Source of the DNA: Candidatus Pandoraea novymonadis
GTDB lineage: Bacteria > Pseudomonadota > Gammaproteobacteria > Burkholderiales > Burkholderiaceae
Reading direction: 5' to 3'
Assembly (NCBI RefSeq): GCF_003004665.1
Contig: NZ_MUHY01000001.1
Coordinates: 558,001 to 622,000 of the forward strand
Length of the DNA: 64,000 nucleotides
Of the stretch, positions 1 to 10,938 are shown piece by piece; within the stretch, counting starts at the first letter, position 1, and each line of letters starts with the position of its first letter. Under the pieces are notes generated by a model. The model did no database searches. It was given only the letters and a program-made list of their open reading frames with translations, and had not been told where the DNA came from. The position numbers and the translations under genes are program-made.

Positions 1-1143
1 AGTCTGGGATGGTTTAATGCCTGTCAATTTTAAGATATGAAAACCAAAATCTGTCTTTACTACATCTGACAAATCGCCATCCTTCATTATGAAAGCAGTA
101 TCTTCAAAGACCCTCACCATCGAACCACGCTGAAAGTACCCGAGATCGCCACCATTTTCCTTTGAACTCAGGTCATCTGAATTTGACACAGCCAGTTTCA
201 CGAAGTTATTTGGATGTTTTTGCAATTGCGCCAAAATCGCTTCAGCTTTTGCCTTGGCTTTCATACAATCAGCATGACTTGCATCAGATGGTGCAGAAAT
301 CAGAATATGACTAACCCGACGCTGTTCCTTCGTAGTAAAACGAGCAACGTTTTCTTTGTAGTACTTCTTCAGATCGTCATAACTCGGCTGCATCACTGCA
401 TGGATAGATATCTCCTTCGGATCAAGAAGGACATATTCAACTTTGGCAGATTGCGGTTTTTGGAATTGAAACTTATTTGAATTGTAATAAGCTTGCAATT
501 GTTCTTTCGTAGGATGAATCTTCCTCAAATATGAGTTTGAGGAAATTTTCATCAATGCAACTTCACGTACTTGCATTCGAAATTCCAAAAAACGATCTAT
601 CACAGTTTTTGGAACGATCACACTGTCCTGCAAATTCGACGACAGTTGCTGTGATGTCAACTCAAGGCGCATTTTTTCTTCAAGACGCTGTGGTGTCAAC
701 TGCTGTGCCGCCAACAATTGTGAATAAGCCGCTTCGTCAAAACTTCCATCTAACTTGCGCAGCTGTGTAATCGCTGGAATCGAGAGCAAAGCTTCACGCA
801 CCTGTTCATCAGATACCGAGAGATGTTTTTTCAATGCCTCTTGTTCCAATAAACGTTTATTGATCAACATATCCAATACGGCCTGCGATATTTCTGACTG
901 ATCAACCTGATGATCGATATCGATCTTCTCACCGAATATCTTGCGCATGCGCTCAGTCTGCTCAAATAAAACAGCATCGAGCTCCTGACGGGTAATGTTC
1001 TGGTTGCCAACGATCGCAATTTTATTGCGATCGTATGAAGATTCCTGAAAACCATGGATACCAACTAAAACGAACGAAGGTACAATCAGAATACCAAGAA
1101 AAATGAGGAATAATCTTTTATAACGGCGAATAAAATCGAACAT
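1..1143 (-). CDS. ppiD: Peptidyl-prolyl isomerase PpiD (5' part, runs off left edge)
   Basis: Periplasmic folding factor anchored in the inner membrane that helps newly exported outer-membrane proteins. An open frame runs without a stop from the ATG at 1143 to base 1, giving 381 residues of a protein usually near 630-650. The start MFDFIRRYKRLF is a short basic cytoplasmic tail, followed by one membrane segment (about residues 11-28, LFLIFLGILIVPSFVLVGI). A SurA-N-like chaperone region follows (about 35-240), then a parvulin domain from about 265 (RVSHILIS near its start, GGDLGYFQRG, DFGFHILKLTG at the edge). I checked several stretches of the frame and found no break, so it looks intact. In Burkholderia this gene normally lies close to lon; here lon is over 43 kb away with other genes between. 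Confidence 0.93.
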   Translation of the reverse strand, partial: MFDFIRRYKRLFLIFLGILIVPSFVLVGIHGFQESSYDRNKIAIVGNQNITRQELDAVLFEQTERMRKIFGEKIDIDHQVDQSEISQAVLDMLINKRLLEQEALKKHLSVSDEQVREALLSIPAITQLRKLDGSFDEAAYSQLLAAQQLTPQRLEEKMRLELTSQQLSSNLQDSVIVPKTVIDRFLEFRMQVREVALMKISSNSYLRKIHPTKEQLQAYYNSNKFQFQKPQSAKVEYVLLDPKEISIHAVMQPSYDDLKKYYKENVARFTTKEQRRVSHILISAPSDASHADCMKAKAKAEAILAQLQKHPNNFVKLAVSNSDDLSSKENGGDLGYFQRGSMVRVFEDTAFIMKDGDLSDVVKTDFGFHILKLTGIKPSQT

Positions 1144-1195
1144 ACAAAAATTGGAAAGTGCGTGATAATTCAATATTTATGAGCAGCATACAGAA

Positions 1196-1221
1196 AAAAA
1201 GCGAACTCAAGTCCGCTTTTT
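1196..1221. terminator. Bidirectional-type hairpin terminator upstream of ppiD
   Basis: The A-run 1196-1200 plus gcg and act pair with agt, cgc and the T-run 1217-1221. There is a two-base loop and one A/C mismatch in the stem. U-tracts form in both directions. It sits just ahead of ppiD, so it probably ended a gene that used to precede ppiD (hupB is the usual neighbour in relatives) and now protects ppiD from read-through. That gene is no longer visible. Confidence 0.6.
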
Positions 1222-2004
1222 CTAAAATTAAGAGAAAAAAATGAATTACCCTCTAGCCACTCAATGAAACGGTTTTCGATTCTAGGCAGATAAACTGCAT
1301 CTTGCAAATCAAACTTTTTTCAAAAAAAAATTAGTTCATTTTTAGTAACGAACATCAATCATTACAAGGAATAGTGTAACACTCGTATTTTTCGTATTTT
1401 CGCTTTCTAACTTGCAAATATGGATTTCACCATTTAGGCGAGATATCTAAAAACCTTATGCATAGTTTCAGCAGTTTCTGACAATAAATAATTAAAATAA
1501 CCCATAATATACCATTATTAATTTAATATTAAAAATATCTATAATTCAATAAATATTTATGGTAAATCTAGCGACTATAAATACAACGATAACTCATGGA
1601 TTGAATTAATCCGAAAATGAATTCGTACTGTGCTTCACAATGTTTAATAGGTTTGGCAAGTTACATCAATGTAACGAAAAAATGTACTCCATGCTCAAAT
1701 TTCCTGATGATTCTTTACGAGAAGTACCATAATATACATGGCGCGCTAGGGAGCGATCTACAGCGTGTAGCGTCTTCTCGTGTCTCTCGTGCAGTAGAAC
1801 TGGACAATTTGAGGTATTTTAAAAATTACAGGACCTTATTGTTTTGATCTAGCTTCATTGATTTCAGACATAAAAGCCATTATCCGTATCTCAATACGCT
1901 GATAATAGCTCTTGTAGGGATACCGGTAGTATTGAATCTTATATAACTTCGTTATCTTCTTGATCAATCAGTTTTTTCTAGTCACTCTCATCGGTTGAGA
2001 CAAG
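1222..2004. other. AT-rich intergenic stretch without a recognisable gene
   Basis: No frame here has a plausible product; a 76-codon frame at 1617-1847 shows no family resemblance or ribosome site. The only structure seen is an interrupted hairpin at about 1876-1910, with arms agc, attatc and cgtat pairing with atacg, gataat and gct around a ctca loop and small bulges. It could be a structured RNA remnant or chance. Confidence 0.6.
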
Positions 2005-2033
2005 AAAAAAGCCAGCGTTACGCTGGCTTTTTT
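2005..2033 (-). terminator. Rho-independent terminator of the small lipoprotein gene
   Basis: A perfect 7-bp GC-rich stem (gccagcg 2011-2017, loop tta, cgctggc 2021-2027) is flanked by six A and six T residues, so it can work in both directions. It lies 25-50 bases past the stop of the minus-strand lipoprotein gene and is the strongest classical terminator in the window. Confidence 0.9.
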
Positions 2034-2057
2034 CTACCTTTTCTATATAGAAAACGT

Positions 2058-2264
2058 TTACTTGCTGGCAGCAGCAGCCTCAATATTAGAAACAGCGCCT
2101 TCAACATTCGAAACAGCAGCTTCAGCAGCCGAAGCAATGAAGTCCGCAGCTGCCGCCGGTGCTGACGCCACGGTGTCAGCATCGACAGTAGTGGATCCTT
2201 CCTTCTTACCACAAGCGGTCAAAGCAATGGCTAACAACGAAGCGACGAGGATAGACTTCTTCAT
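2058..2264 (-). CDS. Small alanine-rich lipoprotein
   Basis: A 68-residue protein beginning MKKSILVASLLAIALTACGKKEG. This is a textbook lipoprotein signal: two lysines, a hydrophobic core and the lipobox LTAC, with the cysteine at residue 18. The mature part is short and rich in Ala, Ser, Val and acidic residues, with repeats of an alternating small/hydrophobic pattern. It would be a lipid-anchored envelope peptide. I chose the ATG at 2264 because AGGA lies eight bases upstream; the in-frame GTG at 2270 sits directly on that site. A strong terminator follows the gene. Similar tiny lipoproteins are common in Burkholderia and have no assigned function. Function unknown; exposure to the periplasm is inferred from the signal. 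Confidence 0.8.
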   Translation of the reverse strand: MKKSILVASLLAIALTACGKKEGSTTVDADTVASAPAAAADFIASAAEAAVSNVEGAVSNIEAAAASK

Positions 2265-3149
2265 GATCACGTCCTTTTATGATAGATAATAAGCGATAAA
2301 ATTATAAAGCAAAGGCTGGCAAATACGATCTAACTAAAGCGAAGCCGAGTGCTCGACTATGGCAATTCAGGATTACCCTAAGTCACGCAAGCTGCTTGGC
2401 AAGAAATTATATTGGGTTTTCCCAGATGCGTCATCAACATCTCGTTCATTTTACATCGCTTTTTATTTGCTCGGTATGCAATTATCGAATACTAAAGGAT
2501 CTATCTCATGGAAAAATAAGTCATGAAGCATGATAATGCCAGCAATTTCCATGTTTTTTCATTATATTTATATCAAAATAATTGCAGTCTTCATCAGAAG
2601 ACATTAATGGGGAAATGGTTGCGAGCGTACAACAATTGTGATTTTTCTGTAGAAAGGTTACTTGTTTTTGAACACTAATAGCAAATTTTTCTTCATTTAT
2701 CTGTTTTTTTGAGTAAAAAAGATGTTTAAACATTGGATTTCATTGACGAACAGCACCAGAGAAAATATAACTCAATTCGAAAAATCTCATTTCACATGCC
2801 ACATGCGGAAATTGATACCTGTGATAAAAATCATCGCATTAGAAAAGTAGTCGATTCGATCAATTTACAATTTTTATGTCCAAATTTTTAAAAGTTATCT
2901 GTGACAATGGAGACGAATCTGCTCTTCAAGTAAGAATCCTAATCAAAATTGTCATCAGTGGTTTTAAAAAAGTAGATTTCAAATCATATTGACTACGATT
3001 ATCGAAGATAATGGAAAGAAAAGTCTTTTAAGGATTCGTAAATCAACAAAAGTGAACATTTTTCTAATGTTGCTTCTTCATAAAGATTTCTGTTTTGAGA
3101 CTATCGAGTAATCTGAAAAATCGCAGTGTCTTTATCGTAAGAACAAAAA
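2265..3149. other. Gene-free AT-rich gap
   Basis: No gene could be supported. A 55-codon frame at 2359-2526 (plus strand) has no ribosome site and no recognisable relative. Base composition is strongly AT-rich, as expected for decayed sequence. The last part holds the promoter of the SlyD-type isomerase gene. Confidence 0.6.
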
Positions 3150-3177
3150 TGGACCAATGCACAGACCCCTTTATAAT
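3150..3177 (+). promoter_or_regulatory. Probable sigma-70 promoter of the SlyD-type gene
   Basis: The -10 hexamer TATAAT (3172-3177) matches the consensus. The -35 candidate TGGACC (3150-3155) matches TTGACA at four of six positions, with a 16-base spacer. It lies 26 bases ahead of the chosen start codon. Confidence 0.5.
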
Positions 3178-3203
3178 GAATACCCTCTATTTTGGAGAGT
3201 CTA

Positions 3204-3737
3204 ATGAAAATTAAAAAAAATACCGTTGTGTCAGTCACTTACACGCTGTTGGATACCCAGGGAAATTTAATTGAAGATACGAGTGACCAAATGATGCTTT
3301 ATCTACATGGTGGCTACGATGGAACGCTCCCTAAAATTGAGGAAGCACTCGATGGCCAGCATGTTGGCTTTGAAACGAAATTGCAATTAGAGCCATCCGA
3401 TGCTTTCGGCGATTATGATGCGCAATTAATCAAAATTGAAGAACGTGATCGTTTCCCTGAGCCACTTAAAGTAGGCATGCAATTTGAAGGCATTATTGAA
3501 GACATAGATGATGAAGACGATATGCTAGTCTATACCGTTACCAACATCTCCGAGGATAAGGTTGTACTTGATGGTAATCACCCGCTCGCAGGCAAAGCAC
3601 TGCGTTTCTTACTAAAAGTGACGGATGTGCGTGCAGCAACCGAAGAGGAAATTGAGGATGCATATGCATGTGGTAGCATAAATCTTAGAATCAATGATGA
3701 GAATGAAGAAGATTTAACGGAACCCACATTTCATTGA
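3204..3737 (+). CDS. FKBP-type peptidyl-prolyl isomerase, SlyD family
   Basis: A 177-residue cytoplasmic proline isomerase and chaperone of the SlyD/FkpB type. It begins MKIKKNTVVSVTYTL, the usual first strand, followed by a split FKBP domain. The insert-in-flap chaperone region lies around residues 70-125 (EPSDAFGDYD, then strands rich in Asp/Glu), and NHPLAGKALRF is the conserved C-terminal FKBP motif. There is no His/Cys-rich metal-binding tail like that of E. coli SlyD; the C-terminus is acidic instead. The start is the ATG at 3204 because GGAGAG lies five bases upstream; an in-frame TTG at 3192 is less likely. It stands alone with its own promoter, convergent with mutS. Confidence 0.88.
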   Translation: MKIKKNTVVSVTYTLLDTQGNLIEDTSDQMMLYLHGGYDGTLPKIEEALDGQHVGFETKLQLEPSDAFGDYDAQLIKIEERDRFPEPLKVGMQFEGIIEDIDDEDDMLVYTVTNISEDKVVLDGNHPLAGKALRFLLKVTDVRAATEEEIEDAYACGSINLRINDENEEDLTEPTFH

Positions 3738-3914
3738 ACTTATAGAGAATATACTAACGACTTCATCAAAGCACAGATTTAAAAAATTTATCACATCCCA
3801 AAATATTGGAATCAGGAGAAGATGACCTGTTATCTCGCTCCCACACTGTTTATAGACTGCAAGTCAAAAGTGGAAGTAGTATATGGTGCAATTCAAATAT
3901 TAATTATCCAGAAT

Positions 3915-6656
3915 TCAATTGTCTCTGTTCAACAAAGTACGTAGCTCGTACAAAAAGTTCATAGCTTCTCGAGGACACAGATCATCCGGGTTAATAGATG
4001 CTAGACGTTCCAATATAGTGACTTTAGTCATTGCTAACACACTATTAAAGTCATCTGAATTCTGTTTAAAAAGAGTTTTTGAGGCTTTGATTTCCCCATA
4101 TCTGGAAGCCAACGAGGTAACGTTCTCCGTCGTAATAGAATTATCTCTAAATGAGTTTATGGCGAATTCCGAAGAGGGAGGGCAAAATAAATCAAGTCGT
4201 CGCGCTTTGAGATCAACCACTTGTTGCTCTAGCAGGGCAAGGTGTTCACGCGCCACACGAATTACTGAAATTGGCAAACCAGCTAGTTGTGCGACTTGCA
4301 GGCCATAACTCTGACTTGCTGGTCCAGCATGCACCTCATGCAAAAAAACAATGTTATCATGTCCCTCTTCGATGGCTGAAAAATGAACATTTTCCGATTG
4401 CGGAAACTCATCTGCCAATTGTGTCAATTCAAAATAATGAGTTGCAAACAATGTGTAGGCACGGTTGTGCGTCAATAGGTGACGTGCGATAGCAAATGCT
4501 AATGCTAAGCCATCGAAGGTCGATGTACCGCGACCAACTTCATCCATCAGCACAAGACTATTTTCCGTTGCCGTGTGTAGAATTGCTGCTGATTCTGTCA
4601 TCTCAACCATAAATGTTGAACGGCCCCCAGAGAGGTCATCTGCGGCACCAATACGTGTAAAGATCGCGTCGATTGGTCCGATCCGTGCTGATTGAGCTGG
4701 TACATAGCTGCCAACGTAGGCAAGAAGGGTAATCAACGCCGTTTGCCGCATGAATGTGGATTTACCCCCCATATTTGGTCCGGTAATGAGTAACAATCGG
4801 CGCATGTCACCAAGTACGCAATCATTCGCTATAAAGCGATCGATATGACTCTCTACAACAGGGTGACGGCCCTGTTGAATCATAATGGCGCGTTCGTCAA
4901 CCAATTCTGGTGCAACCCATCCTAAAGTTTCAGCACGCTCTGCTAAAGCACTTAATACATCTAGCTGAGCGAATGCCTGGGCAATTCGTTTAAAGTCAGC
5001 GATATGTGGTAACAGTGCATGTAACAGTGCCTGATACAGTAATTTTTCTCGCGCGAGTGAACGCTCCTTCGCCGATAGTGCCTTATCTTCAAAAGATTTT
5101 AGCTCAGGAGTAATGTAGCGCTCGACATTTTTCAAAGTCTGCCGACGACGATAATCGCAGGGGACCTTATCAGTTTGACCGTGTGTCACTTCAATATAAA
5201 AACCATGAACCTTGTTAAACTCAACTCGTAAATTACTAATGCCGGTACGCGCACGCTCACGTGCCTCCAGCTCAACGAGAAAGTTTCCGCAATTTTCTGA
5301 AATGTCACGCAATTCATCGAGCTCAGTATCATGGCCACGGGCGATAACACCGCCATCGCGTAACATCACAGAAGGTTCTTCGGTAATGGTGTTCTTGAGT
5401 AAGGAAAGCGGGGTCTCTGGAATCGCGAGATTTTTATATAAATCAGTGAGTAACGGGTCATCGTTGATGACGGCTCGTAGCGTGGAATGTAATTTAGGCA
5501 AATGATGTAAGGCATCACGTAAACTAGATAGATCACGTGGTCGTGCAGTGAGCAAAGCCAAACGTGCAGTAATGCGTTCAACGTCTGTAATATGCCTCAA
5601 CTCACGATTTATGACTCGCCAAATGCCGGCATCCTTAAGTAACGCGCCAATGGCTTGATGGCGCGCTTGTGCGATGTGTTGATTTCGTAGTGGATGATGA
5701 AGCCAATGGCGCAGTAAGCGACTGCCCATAGCGGTACTGCAAGTGTCAAGTAACGACATAAGCGTGGGCGATTCGCAACCACGAAGCGTTTCAGTCAATT
5801 CAAGATTGCGGCGTGTCGGTACATCCAGGCTAATATAAGCGGTCTCCCGTTCCACGTTGAGATTTTGTACATGGCGTAGTGACTGACCTTGCGTAGTAAC
5901 GGCATATTGTAGCAAGGCACCAGCAGCGGAAAGTGCTAGAGAAAGTCCTTCGCAACCAAAAGCAGTTAAGCTAGTAACACCAAGCTGGTCCTTGAGATAT
6001 TTTATGCCGGTTTGTAAATCAAAATGCCAGTCAGGAATGCGAGTCGCAGTGCCAACCGGCAACCTAGCAAATAGGTCAATAGCATGGCTAGGCATTAAAG
6101 TTTCAGCCGGACGAATACGTTCCAACTCCTGTGCGAGATGTTCTATTGGAACTTCCATCAAGCGCAGCTCACCGCTACTTAAACTTAACCAGGCAAGGCC
6201 AGCGATTGACTCTCCCGCCCGTCGGTTGGCTGATACTTGTACGGCAAGCAAGTAAGGATTGATTTTTTCGTTGAGCAGTGCAGTATCTGTCACTGTACCA
6301 GGAGTGACAATGCGTACAACTTTACGTTCAACTGGACCCTTCGACGCGCCTGAATCACCGATTTGTTCACAGATAGCTACTGATTCTCCGAGATTGACGA
6401 GCTTACCTAGATATTGTTCCACTGTATGATGCGGCACGCCCGCCATACGAATTGGCTGACCACCTGATGTGCCGCGTGAAGTCAATGTGAGATCAAGCAA
6501 ACGCGCCGCCTTAACAGCATCATCATGGAATAATTCATAAAAATCACCCATGCGATAGAACAAGAGCATGTTTGGATGATCGGCCTTGATGCGATTGTAT
6601 TGCTGCATCATTGGCGTTTCTTTTTGAGTACCCGAAACGGAGGGAGTTATTAGCAT
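3915..6656 (-). CDS. mutS: DNA mismatch repair protein MutS
   Basis: Recognises mismatches and small loops and recruits MutL in an ATP-dependent way. At 913 residues it is slightly longer than most MutS proteins (850-890). The mismatch-reading motif GDFYELF is at residues 37-43, with the Phe-x-Glu pair at F39 and E41. The connector and lever domains follow, then the ABC-type ATPase with Walker [10 protein letters not shown] (626-634), a Walker B region ending [16 protein letters not shown], and the histidine switch ATHYFELT. All key residues are present, so it should work. The first 12-15 residues ([13 protein letters not shown]) precede the conserved TPMMQQY core, and the ribosome site before the ATG at 6656 is weak, so the start may be a few codons off. 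Confidence 0.96.
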   Translation of the reverse strand: MLITPSVSGTQKETPMMQQYNRIKADHPNMLLFYRMGDFYELFHDDAVKAARLLDLTLTSRGTSGGQPIRMAGVPHHTVEQYLGKLVNLGESVAICEQIGDSGASKGPVERKVVRIVTPGTVTDTALLNEKINPYLLAVQVSANRRAGESIAGLAWLSLSSGELRLMEVPIEHLAQELERIRPAETLMPSHAIDLFARLPVGTATRIPDWHFDLQTGIKYLKDQLGVTSLTAFGCEGLSLALSAAGALLQYAVTTQGQSLRHVQNLNVERETAYISLDVPTRRNLELTETLRGCESPTLMSLLDTCSTAMGSRLLRHWLHHPLRNQHIAQARHQAIGALLKDAGIWRVINRELRHITDVERITARLALLTARPRDLSSLRDALHHLPKLHSTLRAVINDDPLLTDLYKNLAIPETPLSLLKNTITEEPSVMLRDGGVIARGHDTELDELRDISENCGNFLVELEARERARTGISNLRVEFNKVHGFYIEVTHGQTDKVPCDYRRRQTLKNVERYITPELKSFEDKALSAKERSLAREKLLYQALLHALLPHIADFKRIAQAFAQLDVLSALAERAETLGWVAPELVDERAIMIQQGRHPVVESHIDRFIANDCVLGDMRRLLLITGPNMGGKSTFMRQTALITLLAYVGSYVPAQSARIGPIDAIFTRIGAADDLSGGRSTFMVEMTESAAILHTATENSLVLMDEVGRGTSTFDGLALAFAIARHLLTHNRAYTLFATHYFELTQLADEFPQSENVHFSAIEEGHDNIVFLHEVHAGPASQSYGLQVAQLAGLPISVIRVAREHLALLEQQVVDLKARRLDLFCPPSSEFAINSFRDNSITTENVTSLASRYGEIKASKTLFKQNSDDFNSVLAMTKVTILERLASINPDDLCPREAMNFLYELRTLLNRDN

Positions 6657-7245
6657 GAAAGGTCAATGCATAAGCTGTGTGGGGCTCAATATTAACGTGC
6701 TTCGTCCCAAACAATACACTTATTTTTTAATGACGGACGCGTGCCAAAAAATGAATAACGAAGCACCGCATATTGTAAATTTATCTTGATCACCCAACAC
6801 TTCTTCATAACGAGTACAGCACCAAGTAGCCCCCTCCTACTATTCCAATATGCTGCACCCTGAAAAACATTTTTTACAAGCAAATACATTACATCAGATC
6901 AGCATACCCACCGAGGCCTGTACTATTAAGTATGCCTATGTAGGCGCATCGAATTCACCACTTGTGTATGACTTCACACCACGTGTTTCGGGGAAGATAA
7001 CGGATGAACCAACGTTCGAGACATGGGTGATTAATATAACAATGAGCTTAATTTGCGAAATAGCGCACCAAAAAAAGATGCACTCTGCGAAAAAAATCAA
7101 GATTGAATGATTTTCAATGTTCTCAAGTTCGATAGCTAGAGATACTCTGGAGTAAACTTACGAAGTTTCCATGATTTCTATCCTTCTATCATGCAGTCGG
7201 TAGTTTCTTTCCCCTACCTGCATTTTCTTGATCTCGAGATAAGCA
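6657..7245. other. Divergent gap between mutS and icd
   Basis: This 589-base region must carry the promoters of mutS (minus) and icd (plus). I saw no convincing gene. Open frames at 6692-6889 (minus) and 6850-7110 (plus) have no family resemblance. A short AT-rich hairpin (attgaa/ttcaat, near 7103-7119) is the only local structure noted. Confidence 0.6.
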
Positions 7246-9483
7246 ATGAGTATCCAACGTTCCACTATTATCTACACGCTGACTGACGAAGCTCCGCTTC
7301 TGGCAACCAGTTCTTTTCTGCCAATCGTACGTACTTTCACTAAATCAGCAGACATTGATATAACTACCAGTGATATTTCGTTAGCCAACCGTATCTTGGC
7401 AGAGTTTTCAGAGTTTTTAACCGAAGCGCAACAGGTACCAGATAATCTCGCCCAACTAGGATATTTAACACTGTTACCGGATACAAATATCATTAAATTG
7501 CCAAACATCAGTGCATCAGTATATCAATTGGTTAGTGCAATAAATGAACTACAGGGCAAAGGTTACAAAATCCCTGATTTCCCAGAAGATCCAAAAACTT
7601 CTGCCGAAAAGACTATCCGGCAACGTTATTCCAAATGCTTAGGCTCCGCGGTGAACCCCGTATTGCGTGAAGGTAATTCAGATCGACGCGCCCCGACAGC
7701 TGTAAAAAACTACGCACGTAGTAACCCACACAAAATGGGTGAATGGAGCATGGCTTCACGCACGCATGTAGCACATATGAAACATGGAGATTTCTATCAT
7801 GGAGAAAAATCCATGACGGTTGATCACATCCGCGATGTGAAGATGGAAATTCTCACAAAAAAAGGTAAGACTCTCGTGCTCAAACCAAAGATCGTGCTGC
7901 AGGAAGGTGAAATCATCGACAGCATGTTTATGAGTAAAAAGGCTTTGTGCAACTTCTACGAAGAGCAAATGGAAGATGCGCGCAAGGCTGGCATCATATT
8001 GTCGTTACACTTAAAAGCGACGATGATGAAGATCTCACACCCAATTGTCTTCGGACATGCCGTAAAAATATTCTACAAGGAAGCTTTTGCAAAACACGGT
8101 AATCTGTTCGATGAATTGGGAGTAAATGTTAACAATGGGCTGGTCAATCTATATGAAAAGCTCGAAATTCTGACACAAACACATCGTGAAGAAATCATTC
8201 ATGATTTGAATGCCTGCCACCAACATCGACCAGAATTAGCAATGGTTGATTCAGTTAAGGGTATTTCTAACCTTTATGCACCTAACGATGTGATTATCGA
8301 CGCTTCCATGCCAGCTATGATCCGTGTTGGGGGTAGGATGTGGGGCACTGATGGTTACTTGAAAGATACCAAGGCACTAATTCCAGAAAGCACGTTTGCC
8401 CGTATTTATCAGGAAGTCATTAATTTCTGTAAAACTAACGGCAACTTTGATCCTATGACTATGGGCACTGTTCCCAACGTAGGTTTGATGGCACAGCAAG
8501 CTGAAGAATATGGTTCGCATGATAAAACGTTTGAAGTTAGCGAAGCTGGCGAGGCTCGGATCGTTGATTTAGCAAGCGGCGAAGTATTGTTGACACAAAA
8601 CGTTGAAGAAGGTGATATTTGGCGCATGTGCCAAGTTAAGGACGCAGCAATTCGCGATTGGGTAAAATTAGCGGTCACACGGGCGCGTAACTCAGGTATG
8701 CCAGCGATATTCTGGCTAGATCCATACCGCCCTCATGAGGCAGAACTAATCAAGAAAGTCGAAAAATATCTAAAGGATCACGATACTACCAATCTGAATA
8801 TCCAGATCATGTCGCAAGTACGTGCAATGCGTTATACGTTAGAGCGAGTCGTACGTGGCTTAGATACGATTTCAGTCACAGGAAACATCCTACGCGATTA
8901 CTTGACTGATCTTTTCCCGATTATGGAGCTAGGTACTAGCGCTAAAATGCTCTCTATTGTGCCTTTGATGGCCGGTGGTAGCATGTACGAAACCGGCGCT
9001 GGAGGATCAGCACCAAAACACGTTAAACAATTTCTGGAAGAAAACCACCTTCGTTGGAATTCTTTGGGTGAATTCTTAGCATTAGCCGTATCGATAGAGG
9101 ACTTGGGTATCAAAACCAGTAATACCAAGGCAAAAATTCTAGCAAAAACATTGGATATTGCAACAGACAAATTTCTGTCAAACAATAAGAATCCGTCCGT
9201 GAAGACGGGGGAGTTAGACAACCGCGGTAGCCAGTTTTATTTGGCGATGTACTGGGCTCAAGCATTAGCTGAACAAACCGAAGATTCCACACTAGCTGAG
9301 AAGTTCGCATCATTAGCTAAACAGTTAATCGACAATGAGCAAATGATTTTGGAAGAACTATCATCTATGCAAGGAACCTCTGTGGATATCGGCGGATACT
9401 ACAAGCCTGATTTTGAGAAGCTCAATGCAGTAATGCGACCGAGCCAAACGTTAAATTCTGCATTGGTGTCGATGTACAAGTAA
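7246..9483 (+). CDS. icd: Monomeric NADP-dependent isocitrate dehydrogenase
   Basis: Oxidatively decarboxylates isocitrate to 2-oxoglutarate in the TCA cycle, producing NADPH. At 745 residues it belongs to the monomeric class (about 740 residues), unrelated in length to the roughly 420-residue dimeric enzyme. Typical stretches are the opening [16 protein letters not shown], the [15 protein letters not shown] substrate-binding region (about 145-160), SWAMASRTHV-like [11 protein letters not shown], and [19 protein letters not shown] near residues 578-596. The chosen ATG at 7246 matches the family N-terminus; the ribosome site (GAG a few bases upstream) is weak. The gene stands alone. In Burkholderia a dimeric enzyme is often encoded nearby; none is visible here. 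Confidence 0.96.
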   Translation: MSIQRSTIIYTLTDEAPLLATSSFLPIVRTFTKSADIDITTSDISLANRILAEFSEFLTEAQQVPDNLAQLGYLTLLPDTNIIKLPNISASVYQLVSAINELQGKGYKIPDFPEDPKTSAEKTIRQRYSKCLGSAVNPVLREGNSDRRAPTAVKNYARSNPHKMGEWSMASRTHVAHMKHGDFYHGEKSMTVDHIRDVKMEILTKKGKTLVLKPKIVLQEGEIIDSMFMSKKALCNFYEEQMEDARKAGIILSLHLKATMMKISHPIVFGHAVKIFYKEAFAKHGNLFDELGVNVNNGLVNLYEKLEILTQTHREEIIHDLNACHQHRPELAMVDSVKGISNLYAPNDVIIDASMPAMIRVGGRMWGTDGYLKDTKALIPESTFARIYQEVINFCKTNGNFDPMTMGTVPNVGLMAQQAEEYGSHDKTFEVSEAGEARIVDLASGEVLLTQNVEEGDIWRMCQVKDAAIRDWVKLAVTRARNSGMPAIFWLDPYRPHEAELIKKVEKYLKDHDTTNLNIQIMSQVRAMRYTLERVVRGLDTISVTGNILRDYLTDLFPIMELGTSAKMLSIVPLMAGGSMYETGAGGSAPKHVKQFLEENHLRWNSLGEFLALAVSIEDLGIKTSNTKAKILAKTLDIATDKFLSNNKNPSVKTGELDNRGSQFYLAMYWAQALAEQTEDSTLAEKFASLAKQLIDNEQMILEELSSMQGTSVDIGGYYKPDFEKLNAVMRPSQTLNSALVSMYK

Positions 9484-10356
9484 CACTAACTTTTTTGGTT
9501 AACTTTTACCAAAGTGTATCAAGCGTTTCCCCTATCGCATAAATATATGGTTAATCATGGGGAAATATGGAAGTTGAAATCCTGGTTGACGCGTTGTTAA
9601 GAAGCAAGATCAACTTATCAGTCCTCACAATTTCCATATAAAAAATGCATCGTATTTACCATCTGCGCCTGTAATCTTTATTAAGATGACATAAATTTTT
9701 AACTGGTCATTGATAGGAATCTTCTATGCGTAGTGCCTTACTTACTGACTGCGTTTAATTTTTTTGTACTAAGTAAGAACATCCCCAGGAAAAATGATCT
9801 ATAACATAAATTATCTACACTCATTGAACTTTGTATGATATTCGTAAGCTTGAAAGTAGATGCATTCAACTACATTAGCAAAGCCCATACTGTCTTCTTT
9901 CTTTAATCTGCCAATGTTTAGATTTTTGATTAATATTGCATCAAGTTGGGTGTCTTGAATAATAACAGTTGATTATTAGATCAATTTTAAGGTATTCGAG
10001 GGATTAATCCGTCGAATACCTGTCTTACTTATTTGGTTTGACATTTGCCGGATTTAGGTGGTTTTGCGAGATCCATAAAACTTTAAAACACTTACAAGTG
10101 CGAAAGTTGAGGTACAGCGAAATTTTGGATAGCATCGGATAGACCATAGTGATAAAAAACCATCACTTATTATTAATAAATAATAACGCATTAATCTATA
10201 GTATTTTTTCCTAGAATGAGCCTTCTTCCAGATGAAGGCCCTCTATTAAAAACCCTAGTCAAAAATGACAGAATATTTTTTTTATAGTCTTGTTGTATAG
10301 CTCATGCCACAATGTTGCTTCTACGGATTACTGTATAACTAACTGTTGGAGTTCTA
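9484..10356. other. Gene-free gap with palindrome after icd
   Basis: An 873-base AT-rich stretch with no supportable gene. It contains a loose 7-bp stem (tttcccc/ggggaaa, about 9527-9563), the 30-bp near-perfect palindrome at 9991-10020, and a 6-bp stem (gccttc/gaaggc) near 10219. The final 100 bases should contain the yggT promoter. Confidence 0.6.
9991..10020. repeat. 30-bp near-perfect palindrome
   Basis: GGTATTCGA (9991-9999) is complementary to TCGAATACC (10012-10020). The centre GGATTAATCC is itself a palindrome, so only one G/G pair (10000 and 10011) breaks the symmetry. No T-tract follows, so it is not a standard terminator. It could be a dimeric-protein binding site or an RNA hairpin after icd. 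Confidence 0.85.
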
Positions 10357-10914
10357 ATGCTCGTCGACATTTTTCGTCTGATTCTTGACATTGTTTTTTC
10401 GCTATTTGGTGGGTTGCTGATCGTTCGTGCATGGGCACAGGGCACAGACCTTTCCTCACGCAACTTATTCTCTCATGGCATTTTTGAACTGACAAACTGG
10501 TATGTGTTGCCATTACGACGATTCATTCCTGTGGTGGGTCGTATCGATTGGGCTTCTATCATAGGCGCATGGCTATGTGCTGTACTTTATCTTGTACTTT
10601 CAACGATAATTGCAGGTCGAACACCATTAGTGGCATTCCCTAATTGCATGGCAGTGGCATTGGTATTATTACTAAAATGGTTCGCGAATCTAGTGATGTG
10701 GTTGACGTTGCTAATGGCGATTCTATCGTGGCTGAATCCTCGTGTGATAGCAATGTCGCTTCTACAACATTTATTGGATCCCTTTCTGTGTCGGATTCGG
10801 CGTTTAACACCGTTGATTGGTGGCTTCGATTTATCACCAATGATACTTTTTCTAATGATGCAAATTTTATTAATGATTTTGCCCCGTATAGAGCTTTTTT
10901 TCTTAATGATTTAG
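10357..10914 (+). CDS. YggT family integral membrane protein
   Basis: A 185-residue protein with two YggT repeats, each containing two membrane helices. Repeat one is about residues 5-90, with RAWAQGTDLSSRNLFSHG between helices and WYVLPLRRFIPVVGRIDW as its signature loop. Repeat two is about 95-185, with SWLNPRVIAMSLLQHLLDPF and the matching IRRLTPLIGGFDLSP loop. The paired P-(I/L)RR-(F/L)-(I/T)P motif identifies the family. It acts in the inner membrane; relatives have been linked to osmotic tolerance and to membrane or division functions, but the molecular role is unsettled. GGAG lies seven bases before the ATG. It is convergent with typA. Confidence 0.9.
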   Translation: MLVDIFRLILDIVFSLFGGLLIVRAWAQGTDLSSRNLFSHGIFELTNWYVLPLRRFIPVVGRIDWASIIGAWLCAVLYLVLSTIIAGRTPLVAFPNCMAVALVLLLKWFANLVMWLTLLMAILSWLNPRVIAMSLLQHLLDPFLCRIRRLTPLIGGFDLSPMILFLMMQILLMILPRIELFFLMI

Positions 10915-10938
10915 CATGATGAAACGATATCTTTCCTC

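Noticed and set aside
2359-2526. 55-codon open frame (MAIQDYPKSRKLL...)
   Set aside because: No ribosome site, no recognisable family and strongly AT-rich surroundings.
6850-7110. 86-codon open frame between mutS and icd
   Set aside because: No homology, no ribosome site, and it occupies the region expected to hold divergent promoters.
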